From: Acetanaerobacterium elongatum
Lineage (GTDB): Bacteria; Bacillota; Clostridia; Oscillospirales; Ruminococcaceae
NCBI RefSeq assembly: GCF_900103835.1
Contig: NZ_FNID01000006.1
Span: forward strand, 29,587-93,586
Direction of reading: 5' to 3'
DNA: 64,000 bases
Below the pieces are notes generated by a model. That model ran no database searches and was not told the origin of the DNA. It was given only the letters and a program-made list of their open reading frames with translations. This document shows, piece after piece, positions 1-8,510 of this stretch (within the stretch, counting starts at the first letter, position 1; every line of letters begins with the position of its first letter). The translations under genes and the position numbers were made by a program.

Positions 1-2369
1 TTAAGTGAGGTCTTGGCTTTATCCAGTTCCGTTGCACGCTCGGCGGCGGCTGCAAAGCGTGCCTTGAGCGCCTCAAGATCTTCCCGTTCCCTGCCCGCAC
101 ACGCCTGACGCAGCGCCTGAATCTCGGCAAAAGTTTTAGCAAGGCTCTCGTCATAGCCCTTGATTGCTTGTTCAAGCGCCAAATACTCATCCTCATTCAG
201 GCTGCTTTTGCGGTATTCCTCCTGTGCGGAAAAACCATACTCCTGCATTTTGAACTGAAGCTTTTCATTGCTCTTTTCTGCGGCGGCTTGGGCGTTTGCC
301 GCGGCATTCTGTGCTCCGCGCAATGCTTCGTTCAGACGTTCCCGCTCGTTGGATGCCGACACAAACTCATTCTGCGCGGCTTCGGCAAGGTGTTGCAGCG
401 TATGTATCTTATTTTCGTTTTCCTGCTCAGCCTTTTGCAGAAGCGCCCTGTCTGCAAGCTCTTTTGGAACCTTTGCCCGTTCTTCTTCTGCGCGGACCTC
501 GGCCTCTGAAAGCGACTGCCGCAGCGAGGCCTGCTGCAGTTCAAATGCTGTGCGCTTCTCGGTAAGGTAGGCAATATCGTACAACCGTTTATCATCGGCC
601 ATATTCAGTTTTCTCAGGCTCGAATCTGCCTGCAGTGACAGGGTATCGTAGCCCATTTTTACAGCTGCCAATGAAGTATCTGCCGTCTGGCAAAGCGCTA
701 AAAGCTCCTCTTCGGCAAAGGTGAGCACATCGTCGGATATGGTAAGTGTTCCGCCCTGTGCGCGGATGGCTGCTGCCTTGGCTTTCACCTCGCCGAGCAG
801 CGACAGCTGGTGAGTATACAGGGTATCGGCCTGCTGTTTCAGGCGGTTGATTACCGCCTCGTCCGGCAGCTCCTCCGGCTGCGACGCGGGGGCGGGATGA
901 TGCACCGAGCCGCAGACCGGGCAGGGATCACCGTCTTTAAGCCGTCTTGCCAGAACACCCGCCTGCCCCGCTAAAAAGCGTTCAAACTCTGCCGCGTAAC
1001 GGGTGTTTGCCTCCGCACACCCCTGCGCCGCCATACGGTAGGCCTGAACACCCGAAACAAGCTCGCTGCATGCGGCAGCAAGTGTGTGTGCCCGGTCGTA
1101 TTCCTCTTTCAGTCGCGCGCGTTTGAGCAGGATATCAAGCGCTTCGATATACCCGTTTTGAGCCGCCAGCTTACCTTTTAACTGTTCGGCCTGCGCTGCA
1201 ATCCGCTCGGCGGTTAAAAGCTGTTCATTCAGCTGGGTAAACCAGACGCGCTTTTCAATCAGCCGCTGCTGCTCTTCTTTAACCTTCTCGGCCTGTGTCA
1301 ACCCTTGTTGGGCTTTATTGAGGCGTTCGTCGCTCTGGTTTATGCGCTGCTGCAGTTCCCCGGCGGCGGTGAGGTTGATTACGGCCTGTTGCTGAGCGGC
1401 TGTAATCTCACGTTCAATAAACATCAATTCGTTAGCCCGCCGCGCAAGCGCTAAGGCCCGCTGCCGCTGTTGCTGAACGGGTGCCTCGTTTGTGAGCTTT
1501 GTTTGAATAACGTTAAGCTCTTCTAAGCGGTCAAGCCGAGCGTTGTGCTGCGCGGCACCCTCGATATCAATACGGCTTTTCTCATTCAGCGCCTTCTCCA
1601 GCAGCTGGTTTGTCTGCGCAAGAAGTTCGGTATCCGCGTCAATCAGCTCTTCCGTAAGCGCGACCACCTCGGGGTAGTTGATGCTCGGCTGCGCCAGTGC
1701 CTGCTGCAAGGGCTGAAATTCCGCTGCAAGCAGCATGCGGGCATACTCGCCGAGGTTGGCAGACGCAGCGTCCAGCTTCAGCTTAAGCTCGGAACAGCGC
1801 GCCTTTAACTTGGCTTCCACAAGGCTGTAGAGGCCGGTGGAGAATATCTTGCGAAAGATCACCTGCTTTTCGTCGCTGCCCGATTCCAGAAGCCTTTTAA
1901 ACTCACCCTGCGGCAACATAACAATCTGCCGAAACTGGCTGCAATCAAGCCCCAGCAGCTCGTTGACCTTTGCGTTAACATCGCTGATACCCTTTATCGC
2001 CGTACCGTTTGGCAGGGTGAGCAGGGCATCGCCGTTTGCGGTGGATATCCCTCCGCCGCGAGTAATACGCTGCTGCTTGGGGCGGCGCTCGATGGTATAA
2101 ACCTCGCCGCGCAGCAGAAAGCTAAGCCTGACAAAGCAGGGTTCGTCGGGGGTGGCATAGTCGCTTTTTAGCTTCTCGGCATCCCTTCGGCTCTCGCCGC
2201 TTGCCCTGCCGTAAAGGGCAAAGGTAATAGCGTCGAACACCGTGGTTTTGCCTGCACCGGTGGGGCCGGTAATCAAAAACAGGTTCTGCCCGGCAAGCTG
2301 TTCAAAATCAATCTCCTGCCTGCCCGCATAGGGGCCAAAGGCGTTTATGGTAAGCGTAAGCGGTTTCAC
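1..2369 (-). CDS. sbcC: Exonuclease subunit SbcC, N-terminal and hook part (runs off left edge)
   Basis: Large subunit of the SbcCD (Mre11-Rad50 type) nuclease, an SMC-like ATPase that opens hairpins and processes DNA ends. The frame is open from a GTG at 2369 to the window edge, about 789 codons; the family is usually 1000-1050 residues, so the C-terminal ATPase half is missing. Residues 35-43 are the Walker A loop GPTGAGKTT. The middle is Gln/Glu/Ala-rich coiled coil, and CPVCG with Cys483 and Cys486 is the zinc hook at the coil apex. The GTG start overlaps the sbcD stop by four bases (GTGA), so the two subunits are translationally coupled. No in-frame interruption was noticed. Confidence 0.93.
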   Translation of the reverse strand, partial: MKPLTLTINAFGPYAGRQEIDFEQLAGQNLFLITGPTGAGKTTVFDAITFALYGRASGESRRDAEKLKSDYATPDEPCFVRLSFLLRGEVYTIERRPKQQRITRGGGISTANGDALLTLPNGTAIKGISDVNAKVNELLGLDCSQFRQIVMLPQGEFKRLLESGSDEKQVIFRKIFSTGLYSLVEAKLKARCSELKLKLDAASANLGEYARMLLAAEFQPLQQALAQPSINYPEVVALTEELIDADTELLAQTNQLLEKALNEKSRIDIEGAAQHNARLDRLEELNVIQTKLTNEAPVQQQRQRALALARRANELMFIEREITAAQQQAVINLTAAGELQQRINQSDERLNKAQQGLTQAEKVKEEQQRLIEKRVWFTQLNEQLLTAERIAAQAEQLKGKLAAQNGYIEALDILLKRARLKEEYDRAHTLAAACSELVSGVQAYRMAAQGCAEANTRYAAEFERFLAGQAGVLARRLKDGDPCPVCGSVHHPAPASQPEELPDEAVINRLKQQADTLYTHQLSLLGEVKAKAAAIRAQGGTLTISDDVLTFAEEELLALCQTADTSLAAVKMGYDTLSLQADSSLRKLNMADDKRLYDIAYLTEKRTAFELQQASLRQSLSEAEVRAEEERAKVPKELADRALLQKAEQENENKIHTLQHLAEAAQNEFVSASNERERLNEALRGAQNAAANAQAAAEKSNEKLQFKMQEYGFSAQEEYRKSSLNEDEYLALEQAIKGYDESLAKTFAEIQALRQACAGREREDLEALKARFAAAAERATELDKAKTSL

Positions 2370-3532
2370 AGCAGCGACTCCTCCCTCTGTGCCTCTTGAA
2401 GCACCTCATGCATCAGCGCCTCACGCTCCGGGGTGATAGGCTCGCCCAGCAGTTCCTGATAAAACGCGCCAAAAAGCTCGTCCGGCGTTTTTTTGTTGAG
2501 CTCCAGCCCCGCCGACACCACCGACACCTCAACGTCGCTGGACGCGCGCTTTAACCCGAGGATGTTCGGGTATACCGCACGAAGCTTTTCCATGGCGTTG
2601 TAAACCTCGCCCTTATCGGTAAGCACGGCATAAACATAGTCGTTTGCCGTTTTCCCCTTAGGGGCTTGAGTGATAAGTTCTTCAATTGTTCCGGTTAAGA
2701 TGCGCAGGTCGTGTGATGCAAAGAGGACATGCTTGGTAATGGTGACATTTCCCTTTTCAAGCAGCTCCACCATTGTAACCGATTTTTGCTGAGTGGCCTC
2801 CGAAAGTGAATATTTAAGCGGCGACCCTGCGTAGCGGATATGAGGCGCTCCCGCGGTCTGTGGGGCGTGCAGGTGCCCGAGCGCCACATAATCAAAGCGC
2901 TTGAGCAGGGTATAGTCAATCATATCGCTGCCGCCTACACTGCGCTCGGAATCGGAAAAGCAGGCAAGCGAGCTGTCCAGCCCAAAAAAGCCGTGGGCAA
3001 CCAGCACGTTGCGGGTATCCGGCGCGGACGCATCAAGTATCGGCTCTATTGATTCCCCACAGATACGCATAAAGGCATCGTTCATTGTTTTTATATTCTC
3101 GTCGTCATATAGCTTCTTAATGGGGTACGGCTCAAAATAAGGCAGCAGCACAAAGTTCACCACCCCGTAGGCATCCTGCAGGGTGATGGTTTTCAGCTGT
3201 TTCTGCACATTGCCCGAAACATGCAGCCCGCTCTCCTCGAACAGGCGGGAGGCAAAGCCCAGGCGTTCGCCGCTATCGTGGTTACCCGCAATCATGAATA
3301 CTGGAATGCGCAGCTTACGCACTACCTCGTTTAGAAAGTCATCGAGCAGCGTTACTGCCTCGGCAGACGGCACCGTACGCTGATATACATCCCCCGCAAT
3401 CACCAGCGCGTCAGCCTGCTGCTCTTTCAAAAATTGCGTCAGGGCGCAGAGCCACAGCCGCTGATCCTCGATTAGCGGGATATCAAACAAGGTTTTGCCG
3501 AGGTGCAGGTCGGCGATATGTACAATCCTCAT
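2366..3532 (-). CDS. sbcD: Exonuclease subunit SbcD (Mre11-like nuclease)
   Basis: Metallophosphoesterase nuclease subunit of SbcCD, 388 residues, normal for the family. The binuclear metal-site motifs occur in order: HIADLHLGK at the N-terminus (D8, H10), GDVYQR near residue 47, GNHDSGER near residue 83 and GHLHAPQ near residue 218. The C-terminal third is the capping and SbcC-binding region. It is the first gene of the sbcDC pair and its stop overlaps the sbcC start. The pair acts on stalled forks and hairpin DNA in the cytoplasm. Confidence 0.95.
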   Translation of the reverse strand: MRIVHIADLHLGKTLFDIPLIEDQRLWLCALTQFLKEQQADALVIAGDVYQRTVPSAEAVTLLDDFLNEVVRKLRIPVFMIAGNHDSGERLGFASRLFEESGLHVSGNVQKQLKTITLQDAYGVVNFVLLPYFEPYPIKKLYDDENIKTMNDAFMRICGESIEPILDASAPDTRNVLVAHGFFGLDSSLACFSDSERSVGGSDMIDYTLLKRFDYVALGHLHAPQTAGAPHIRYAGSPLKYSLSEATQQKSVTMVELLEKGNVTITKHVLFASHDLRILTGTIEELITQAPKGKTANDYVYAVLTDKGEVYNAMEKLRAVYPNILGLKRASSDVEVSVVSAGLELNKKTPDELFGAFYQELLGEPITPEREALMHEVLQEAQREESLL

Positions 3533-3572
3533 ACAAAAGCACCCGCCCTTTCTTAAGGCTTAGCAGGTTCAA

Positions 3573-3602
3573 TTAATATGCTTATATTATCAAAACGGTC
3601 AA
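3573..3602 (-). promoter_or_regulatory. Candidate sigma-A promoter of sbcDC
   Basis: On the minus strand TTGACC (3597-3602) is followed after 18 bp by TATTAA (3573-3578), about 40 bp upstream of the sbcD start. The -35 matches consensus at five of six positions and the -10 at four of six, so this is a moderate candidate only. Confidence 0.4.
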
Positions 3603-3617
3603 TACTGTTTTCTACTT

Positions 3618-4223
3618 CTAATAAAGGGGCTCCTCCTCGGAGGGTTCAAGGCCGCTGAAATCGTCCAGATCGCGCAGCAGCAGTGACAGCACACCCTTAT
3701 ATAGCAGCTGCGGATCGTTTAGAAACTGACGCTTTACCAGGTCGGCCTGCAGCTTGTCAGGCATAAAAAGCTTAAGCTCCATCAGGTCGGAGCCCACGTC
3801 TAGCATGCGCATGGTTACGATGCAGCCGTCTTTCACCTGCGTGATATCCACCTTGTTCATGCGCTCGCGGTTCTCGCGTGCCATCAGCCGCATGGCGGCC
3901 TTTACGGCCTTATCGCGTACGGAGGCCGATACGGTGCGTTCAATCACGCCACAGGCCTTTGCGCCAAGCTCGGTTACACGGTAGGCTTCCTCACCGTTAG
4001 CATTCTTTTCGGGTTTAATCTGCTCCAGCTTCACCAGCTCGTTGATAGAGTTGGTAAGCTCGAAATAGTTTACCAGCCCGTCCTGCTGCAGCACGTCACA
4101 TAGCTGCTGCTTGGTAAAGGCTGTGCCCACACTTTTTAACACATAGCACACCAGTATATTGATCTCATAGGTAGTGCGGAGCCCGCCGAGCTCCACTCCT
4201 TCTGAAAAAGCATCGTAAGGCAT
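3618..4223 (-). CDS. DUF4364 family protein
   Basis: 201-residue cytoplasmic protein resembling the DUF4364 family of Clostridia. The N-terminal half (residues about 15-80) looks like a winged helix: an ILVCYVLKSV helix, a LCDVLQQDGLVNYFELTNSI recognition-type segment and a wing ending in YRVTELG. The C-terminal half is an alpha/beta domain without catalytic motifs I recognise. No function is established to my knowledge; a DNA-binding regulator is the natural inference. It lies between the polysaccharide operon and sbcDC in the same direction, separated from the operon by 84 bp, so readthrough from the operon is possible. Confidence 0.8.
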   Translation of the reverse strand: MPYDAFSEGVELGGLRTTYEINILVCYVLKSVGTAFTKQQLCDVLQQDGLVNYFELTNSINELVKLEQIKPEKNANGEEAYRVTELGAKACGVIERTVSASVRDKAVKAAMRLMARENRERMNKVDITQVKDGCIVTMRMLDVGSDLMELKLFMPDKLQADLVKRQFLNDPQLLYKGVLSLLLRDLDDFSGLEPSEEEPLY

Positions 4224-4307
4224 ACGCTTATCCCCTTTCAGTTCGATGGTTCTATACTATATAATTTACCATAGTCTGAAAGATTTTTAAAGTGGCACAG
4301 GGCGATG

Positions 4308-5003
4308 TTATTTAAAAACAGAAAGCGCTGTTTGAAGTAATATTTTTATATCCCGCCACAGGGTGATGTCTCGCAGATAACGCAGGTTGTGCTCCATCTT
4401 TGCGGGCAGTATCTCGTTTAAATAGCAGGCCTCGGCATCCTCGCTCTTTTCCATCAATTCACTTTCGTATGCAAAATACAGGCTGGAGGTGCAGGTAATG
4501 CCACAGGGAACGAGCAGTGTAGCAAGCCATTTATCCCTGTATTGCTTTACATAGCGCGGTACCTCCGGCCGCGGCCCCACCAGCGACATATCCCCTTTCA
4601 GCACATTCAAAAGCTGGGGCAGCTCGTCCAGATGCAGCCTGCGAAGCCATCGGCCCACGGGGGTGATGCGGGTGTCATTTTTGGTAGTAAGCTGAAGGGT
4701 ATTCTTCAGGTCTGCCCGCATGGTACGGAACTTTAAAATATGATAGAGCTCAAGGTTCTGCTTTACCCGCTGCTGCATAAAGAAAACCCCGCCGCGTGAG
4801 GTAAGCCCCACCAACAGCGCGATAACAAGCATAAGCGGCAGCAGAACAATGAGCAGTGCGGCAGAAACAACAATATCAAAAACACGTTTGCGCACAAAGG
4901 TGCCCCTGCGGCGGTTTAACAGCAGCAGATACTTTTCGGTTTCGCGGTTTTGCATTTGTTGCGGCAGCGCGTGAACATCCCTTGCTAGCATCAATTGGTT
5001 CAT
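4308..5003 (-). CDS. Initiating sugar-phosphate transferase (bacterial sugar transferase family)
   Basis: 231-residue monotopic transferase of the PglC/WcaJ catalytic-domain type. It would move a sugar-1-phosphate from a UDP-sugar to undecaprenyl phosphate and so start each polysaccharide repeat unit. A hydrophobic re-entrant helix follows KRVFDIVVSA (about residues 40-70), then FRTMRADLKN and the signature DELPQLLNVLKGDMSLVGPR with PEVPRYV. It is the short form without the four extra N-terminal membrane helices of WbaP. It is the last gene of the leftward surface-polysaccharide operon. The probable UDP-sugar is the product of the dehydratase at the operon's other end, but the sequence does not prove this. 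Confidence 0.9.
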   Translation of the reverse strand: MNQLMLARDVHALPQQMQNRETEKYLLLLNRRRGTFVRKRVFDIVVSAALLIVLLPLMLVIALLVGLTSRGGVFFMQQRVKQNLELYHILKFRTMRADLKNTLQLTTKNDTRITPVGRWLRRLHLDELPQLLNVLKGDMSLVGPRPEVPRYVKQYRDKWLATLLVPCGITCTSSLYFAYESELMEKSEDAEACYLNEILPAKMEHNLRYLRDITLWRDIKILLQTALSVFK

Positions 5004-5024
5004 ACCTTTCCGGTATAGGTTTTC

Positions 5025-6239
5025 CTACTGAATTGCCTTGATAAAAGACTGTGCAAGTGCCTTGTAATTGCGGTTTTTCAGCACATAGTCGCGCCCGAGC
5101 GCGCCCATCTCGCTGCGTTGTTCGGGTGTTAATGCACGCATCTTATCAATGCTTGCGGCAAGCCCGCGCACATCCTCGGCCTCAACACTCAGCCCGCAGC
5201 CGCAGTCGCTAACCTCGTTGTTATGGGCGTTGATGCCAAAAAGGATAGGCCTGGCCGAAAGCATGTAGTCATACAGCTTGTTCATGCTGATGCCGTAACG
5301 GTAGAGGCGGCTTTTGCGTGCGCCGATATACAGACAATCAGCCTCTCTCAATACCGCCTGCACCTGATTTTTGGCAACATACTCTTCAAAATAGACGTTA
5401 CGCAGGTTTTTATGCGCAGCCAGCGCGGCAAGCTCCCCCTTGCAGTCGCCCTTTCCAACCAGCACCACCGCCACCCCCTGCGGCAGCAGGGAGGCCGCCT
5501 CGATGATGGTTTCCAGCGCGTTGGCCCGAGCAAATCCGCCTACATAGACTATTGTAAATATATTCTGGTGCTTTAACTGCTGTATCCGCCGTTGCGCCTC
5601 GCTGACAAGCTGCGATTCCTCCGCTGACGGGGAAACACCGTTGGGCACATAGGTAATCCGTTTGCCCCTTACGCCAAGCTCCAACGCGCGCAGGTCGGCC
5701 CGCGGCAGGATGGATACGACGCTGCTGCTTATTTGGTAGCTATCCTTCTCGGCTCGCTTTAGCAATAATATAGACGGATGTAAATCTTTAATCCCATGCA
5801 GTTCAGTAAGGCTGAGTGGCCAAATATCATGCAGTTCAAAAACCAGCCTGGCCCCAGAAAGCTGTGCAATCCTCTGCGCGGGGTAGATATCCAGCAGGTA
5901 GGTTGAGGAGGCTATTACCACATTGGGCTTATAGGTTTGAGCTATCTGCCGCGAGTAGTGCCGGAGCTTCATTAAAAAAGCCGCCACGTTCTTTACCCGA
6001 TAGAGGTTGTTGCGATAGTAGGGTGGGGTTTTCAACAGCAAGAATTCCACGCCATCCTCGGTGTATACCTCCATTGGCTCCTCAGGGTGAGGGTTTTTAC
6101 CGCGCAGATGGGTAAAGCTGGCGGCAACTATAACCACCTGATGCCCCTGCTTGATAAGTTCCTTTGCCAGGTAGAAGTGGCGGTATTCCATACCCATCGC
6201 TTCGCTGCCCGAGTAATGATTGATGATGACTATATTCAT
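5025..6239 (-). CDS. Family-4 glycosyltransferase
   Basis: GT-B fold glycosyltransferase of about 404 residues. The start is set at MNIVIINHYSG because a longer in-frame start would overlap the upstream gene by 70 bp and add non-homologous residues. The N-terminal acceptor domain contains GMEYRHFYLAKELIKQGH and a FELHDIWP segment. The C-terminal nucleotide-sugar domain contains IVYVGGFARANALE, VALVGKGD-like VVLVGKGDCKG and GISMNKLYDYMLSARPILF. The last is the usual donor-binding stretch, although the EX7E glutamates are not clear-cut. It resembles WbuB-like enzymes that use N-acetylated amino sugars, which would suit a dehydratase-led pathway; that specificity is inference. Confidence 0.85.
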   Translation of the reverse strand: MNIVIINHYSGSEAMGMEYRHFYLAKELIKQGHQVVIVAASFTHLRGKNPHPEEPMEVYTEDGVEFLLLKTPPYYRNNLYRVKNVAAFLMKLRHYSRQIAQTYKPNVVIASSTYLLDIYPAQRIAQLSGARLVFELHDIWPLSLTELHGIKDLHPSILLLKRAEKDSYQISSSVVSILPRADLRALELGVRGKRITYVPNGVSPSAEESQLVSEAQRRIQQLKHQNIFTIVYVGGFARANALETIIEAASLLPQGVAVVLVGKGDCKGELAALAAHKNLRNVYFEEYVAKNQVQAVLREADCLYIGARKSRLYRYGISMNKLYDYMLSARPILFGINAHNNEVSDCGCGLSVEAEDVRGLAASIDKMRALTPEQRSEMGALGRDYVLKNRNYKALAQSFIKAIQ

Positions 6240-6280
6240 AAAATTACTGCTATCTGCCTTTCTGTTGGGGTTATACAGTA

Positions 6281-7390
6281 TCATTTTGTGCTCTGACGTA
6301 TATTCGCATAGGCCGCATAAACCAGTGCCTCTTCCATCTGCTTGGCACAATATTCATAACTGTATTGCTCCTGCACATACTGCCTGCCCGCATACCCCAG
6401 TGCACGGCGGAGGATGTCGTTCTGATACAGCTTAAACAGTTCCTCGGCAAGGGTATATTCGTTAAGTTCCGGCACAATAATACCCGTTTTTCCGTCCTGC
6501 ACCGTTTCAAGAAAACCATCGGCCGCGCTTACTACCACTGCACGGGCGCAGGCCATCGCCTCCAGCGCTGCCACGCCAAAGCTTTCGCGCTTGCTGGGAA
6601 AGCAGACAATATCCATCTGTGAAATCGCCTGCGGCACCTCGTTGTTGGGAATCTGGCCCATAAAGTCGGTCTCGTCGTTAATCAGAATCTCTCGCGCAAG
6701 GCCGAGCAGCGGGGTATATTCGCTGCCCTGCCCGTAAATTTTTAAGCGCAGCTTTTTCAGCGGCTCATTGATTCGCACGGTGGTTCGGAAGATTTTGAAC
6801 GCTTTAAGCAGAATGTCGATACCGCACTCGGGAGCAAGGCGTTTTACGGTACCGATGACAAACTCGCCTGATTCAATGCGCGGAATCGGTTGGAACAGAT
6901 TGGTATCAATACCAAACGGGGTGATTAAAACGGGTTTTTCCCCACCGCGAAGGTATTTCTTCACTTCCTCCCCCATGATGCGGCTGGTGGAGGCGATTGC
7001 CGCGGCGCTTTGGAGATTTTTTTCAATGATATTGCGCTGCAGCCAGCCCTGCCGCGGGAAGTCGTATACATCGCTCCCCCACACCGAGAGCAACACCGGT
7101 TCTAGCCGTGCCCGCCGCGCAAGGGTACCATAACCCGAGGTGTAATGCACATTGACCACATCGGGGCGATAAACGGCAGCAAGCTCTCGCAGCTGTGCCG
7201 CGTTGCGATAGTAACCCATCCTTCCGCCGTACACCAGATACTCCAGCTTTACGAGCGGTGAGAGCACCCCTTCCTCCACCCGATGATTAATCTGTGAGGC
7301 CAGCAGCACCTGATGCCCACGCTCCGCTAATAGATTCACCCATTTGACAGTATGGGAAGAGTTTGCCGCCGACAAAAAAAGTATCCTCAT
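6281..7390 (-). CDS. Family-4 glycosyltransferase
   Basis: GT-B glycosyltransferase of about 369 residues. MRILFLSAANSSHTVKWVN is the typical first strand and acceptor loop. GTVKRLAPECGIDILLKAF opens the donor domain, and FPSKRESFGVAALEAMACA is the classic EX7E donor-binding motif of GT4 enzymes. An ATG three codons upstream (7399) overlaps the previous stop (TAATG). It lies only two bases from the AAGGAG ribosome binding site, whereas the start at 7390 lies eleven bases away, so the shorter form is chosen. It belongs to the polysaccharide operon and presumably adds one sugar to the lipid-linked repeat unit at the cytoplasmic face of the membrane. Confidence 0.87.
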   Translation of the reverse strand: MRILFLSAANSSHTVKWVNLLAERGHQVLLASQINHRVEEGVLSPLVKLEYLVYGGRMGYYRNAAQLRELAAVYRPDVVNVHYTSGYGTLARRARLEPVLLSVWGSDVYDFPRQGWLQRNIIEKNLQSAAAIASTSRIMGEEVKKYLRGGEKPVLITPFGIDTNLFQPIPRIESGEFVIGTVKRLAPECGIDILLKAFKIFRTTVRINEPLKKLRLKIYGQGSEYTPLLGLAREILINDETDFMGQIPNNEVPQAISQMDIVCFPSKRESFGVAALEAMACARAVVVSAADGFLETVQDGKTGIIVPELNEYTLAEELFKLYQNDILRRALGYAGRQYVQEQYSYEYCAKQMEEALVYAAYANIRQSTK

Positions 7391-7398
7391 ACGGGGCA

Positions 7399-8484
7399 TT
7401 ACTCCTTCTGGTTTGTTTTGCGCTTTGCGGCCGGATTAACGAACGAAGAAAGGTCGGTAAGCACCTTTGCCGCGCGATGCTCCCAAAGATTTTCACTGTT
7501 GATGGCAAGTACCGCATTTGCACAAAGCTTTTGATACTTCTGCGGATTTTCGATAAGCTGACTAACCCCATCGGCAATAGCGGCTGCGTTATCTTCAACG
7601 ATTACCCCCACATCGCTGCGCCTTACAAACGCAGCAATCTCGGTGCAGTTGGTGGTAACCACCGGCAGGCCGTAGGAAAGGTATTCAAACACCTTTACCG
7701 GTATGGCGAAATCCATGTAAACATCTCGCCTGCCACAGTAAAGACCGATATCGGCACGGGTGTAGTACTGCTTCAATTGGGCCTCCGCAGCATGCGCAAC
7801 GGTAAGCCACGGCATAGAAAGATACCGCGCTGCAATCTCCTTCTTTTCCGCCTCGCGGCAGATAATAATCAGCGGAAAGCTGCCGGTGCGGTTGAGCTGC
7901 TCAAAGGCTTTTAGCAGGATATCGGTACCGTAACGCTTGGAAAGACCGCCCACATAGATACAGGTGCGCGCCTGCTTCCTGACAGGCAGAAACCTCGCTT
8001 CTCCCGCAGGCGGCAGAACACCCTTTTGTGGAAACGAAAAAAGGTCAGCCATACTTTGCGACGGAAAGTAAACCATACTGCAGCAACGCGCCAGCAGGCG
8101 GTTATCTATTTTGTGCAGCAGGTTTATCACAGCCTTTTTGTGAGGGCTTACCTGCCACCAAGCGGCAAATTTATAAAACGCATCGCGGTAAAATGCCGCA
8201 ATCGGTACTCCCATGCGGTGCAGGCGCAGAATCAGCAGCCTGTCTGCCATATTAAAAATGGGGCCGGACGGCAGCTCGATGTAACAAAACTTTGGTTTTA
8301 ACGTCTTAAGCTGCTCTAATGCCGCCAATACCGTTTTACGCCGTTTCTTACGATTATTTTGAGCGCCGGTAACCAAAAAAACCTTGCTCCCAAGCTTGAG
8401 AAAGGCATTATACATCTTTTGCGGGCGTACGGAGGAGCCGGAACGCCTGTCGTCAAAATCTACATAACTGATAAACATGATCAT
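7399..8484 (-). CDS. Glycosyltransferase (GT4-like)
   Basis: 361-residue protein with the two-domain GT-B organisation. The N-terminal half, MIMFISYVDFDDRRSGSSVR, resembles enzymes that begin with a conserved SGS loop. The C-terminal half has CIYVGGLSKRYGTDILLKAF and a donor-site segment FAIPVKVFEYLSYGLPVVTT, in which the glutamate of VFEYL fits the conserved position. Its stop overlaps by one base the longer possible start of the next glycosyltransferase, so the operon is tightly packed. Substrate unknown. A G-rich ribosome binding site lies about 7-14 bases upstream of the ATG. Confidence 0.8.
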   Translation of the reverse strand: MIMFISYVDFDDRRSGSSVRPQKMYNAFLKLGSKVFLVTGAQNNRKKRRKTVLAALEQLKTLKPKFCYIELPSGPIFNMADRLLILRLHRMGVPIAAFYRDAFYKFAAWWQVSPHKKAVINLLHKIDNRLLARCCSMVYFPSQSMADLFSFPQKGVLPPAGEARFLPVRKQARTCIYVGGLSKRYGTDILLKAFEQLNRTGSFPLIIICREAEKKEIAARYLSMPWLTVAHAAEAQLKQYYTRADIGLYCGRRDVYMDFAIPVKVFEYLSYGLPVVTTNCTEIAAFVRRSDVGVIVEDNAAAIADGVSQLIENPQKYQKLCANAVLAINSENLWEHRAAKVLTDLSSFVNPAAKRKTNQKE

Positions 8485-8510
8485 GGCAATACCCCCCCTC
8501 TTCCTTTCGA

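Noticed and set aside
1..3. TAA (as reverse complement of TTA) at the left edge as the end of sbcC
   Set aside because: It is not in the sbcC reading frame; the in-frame codon there is CTT, so the gene continues beyond the window.
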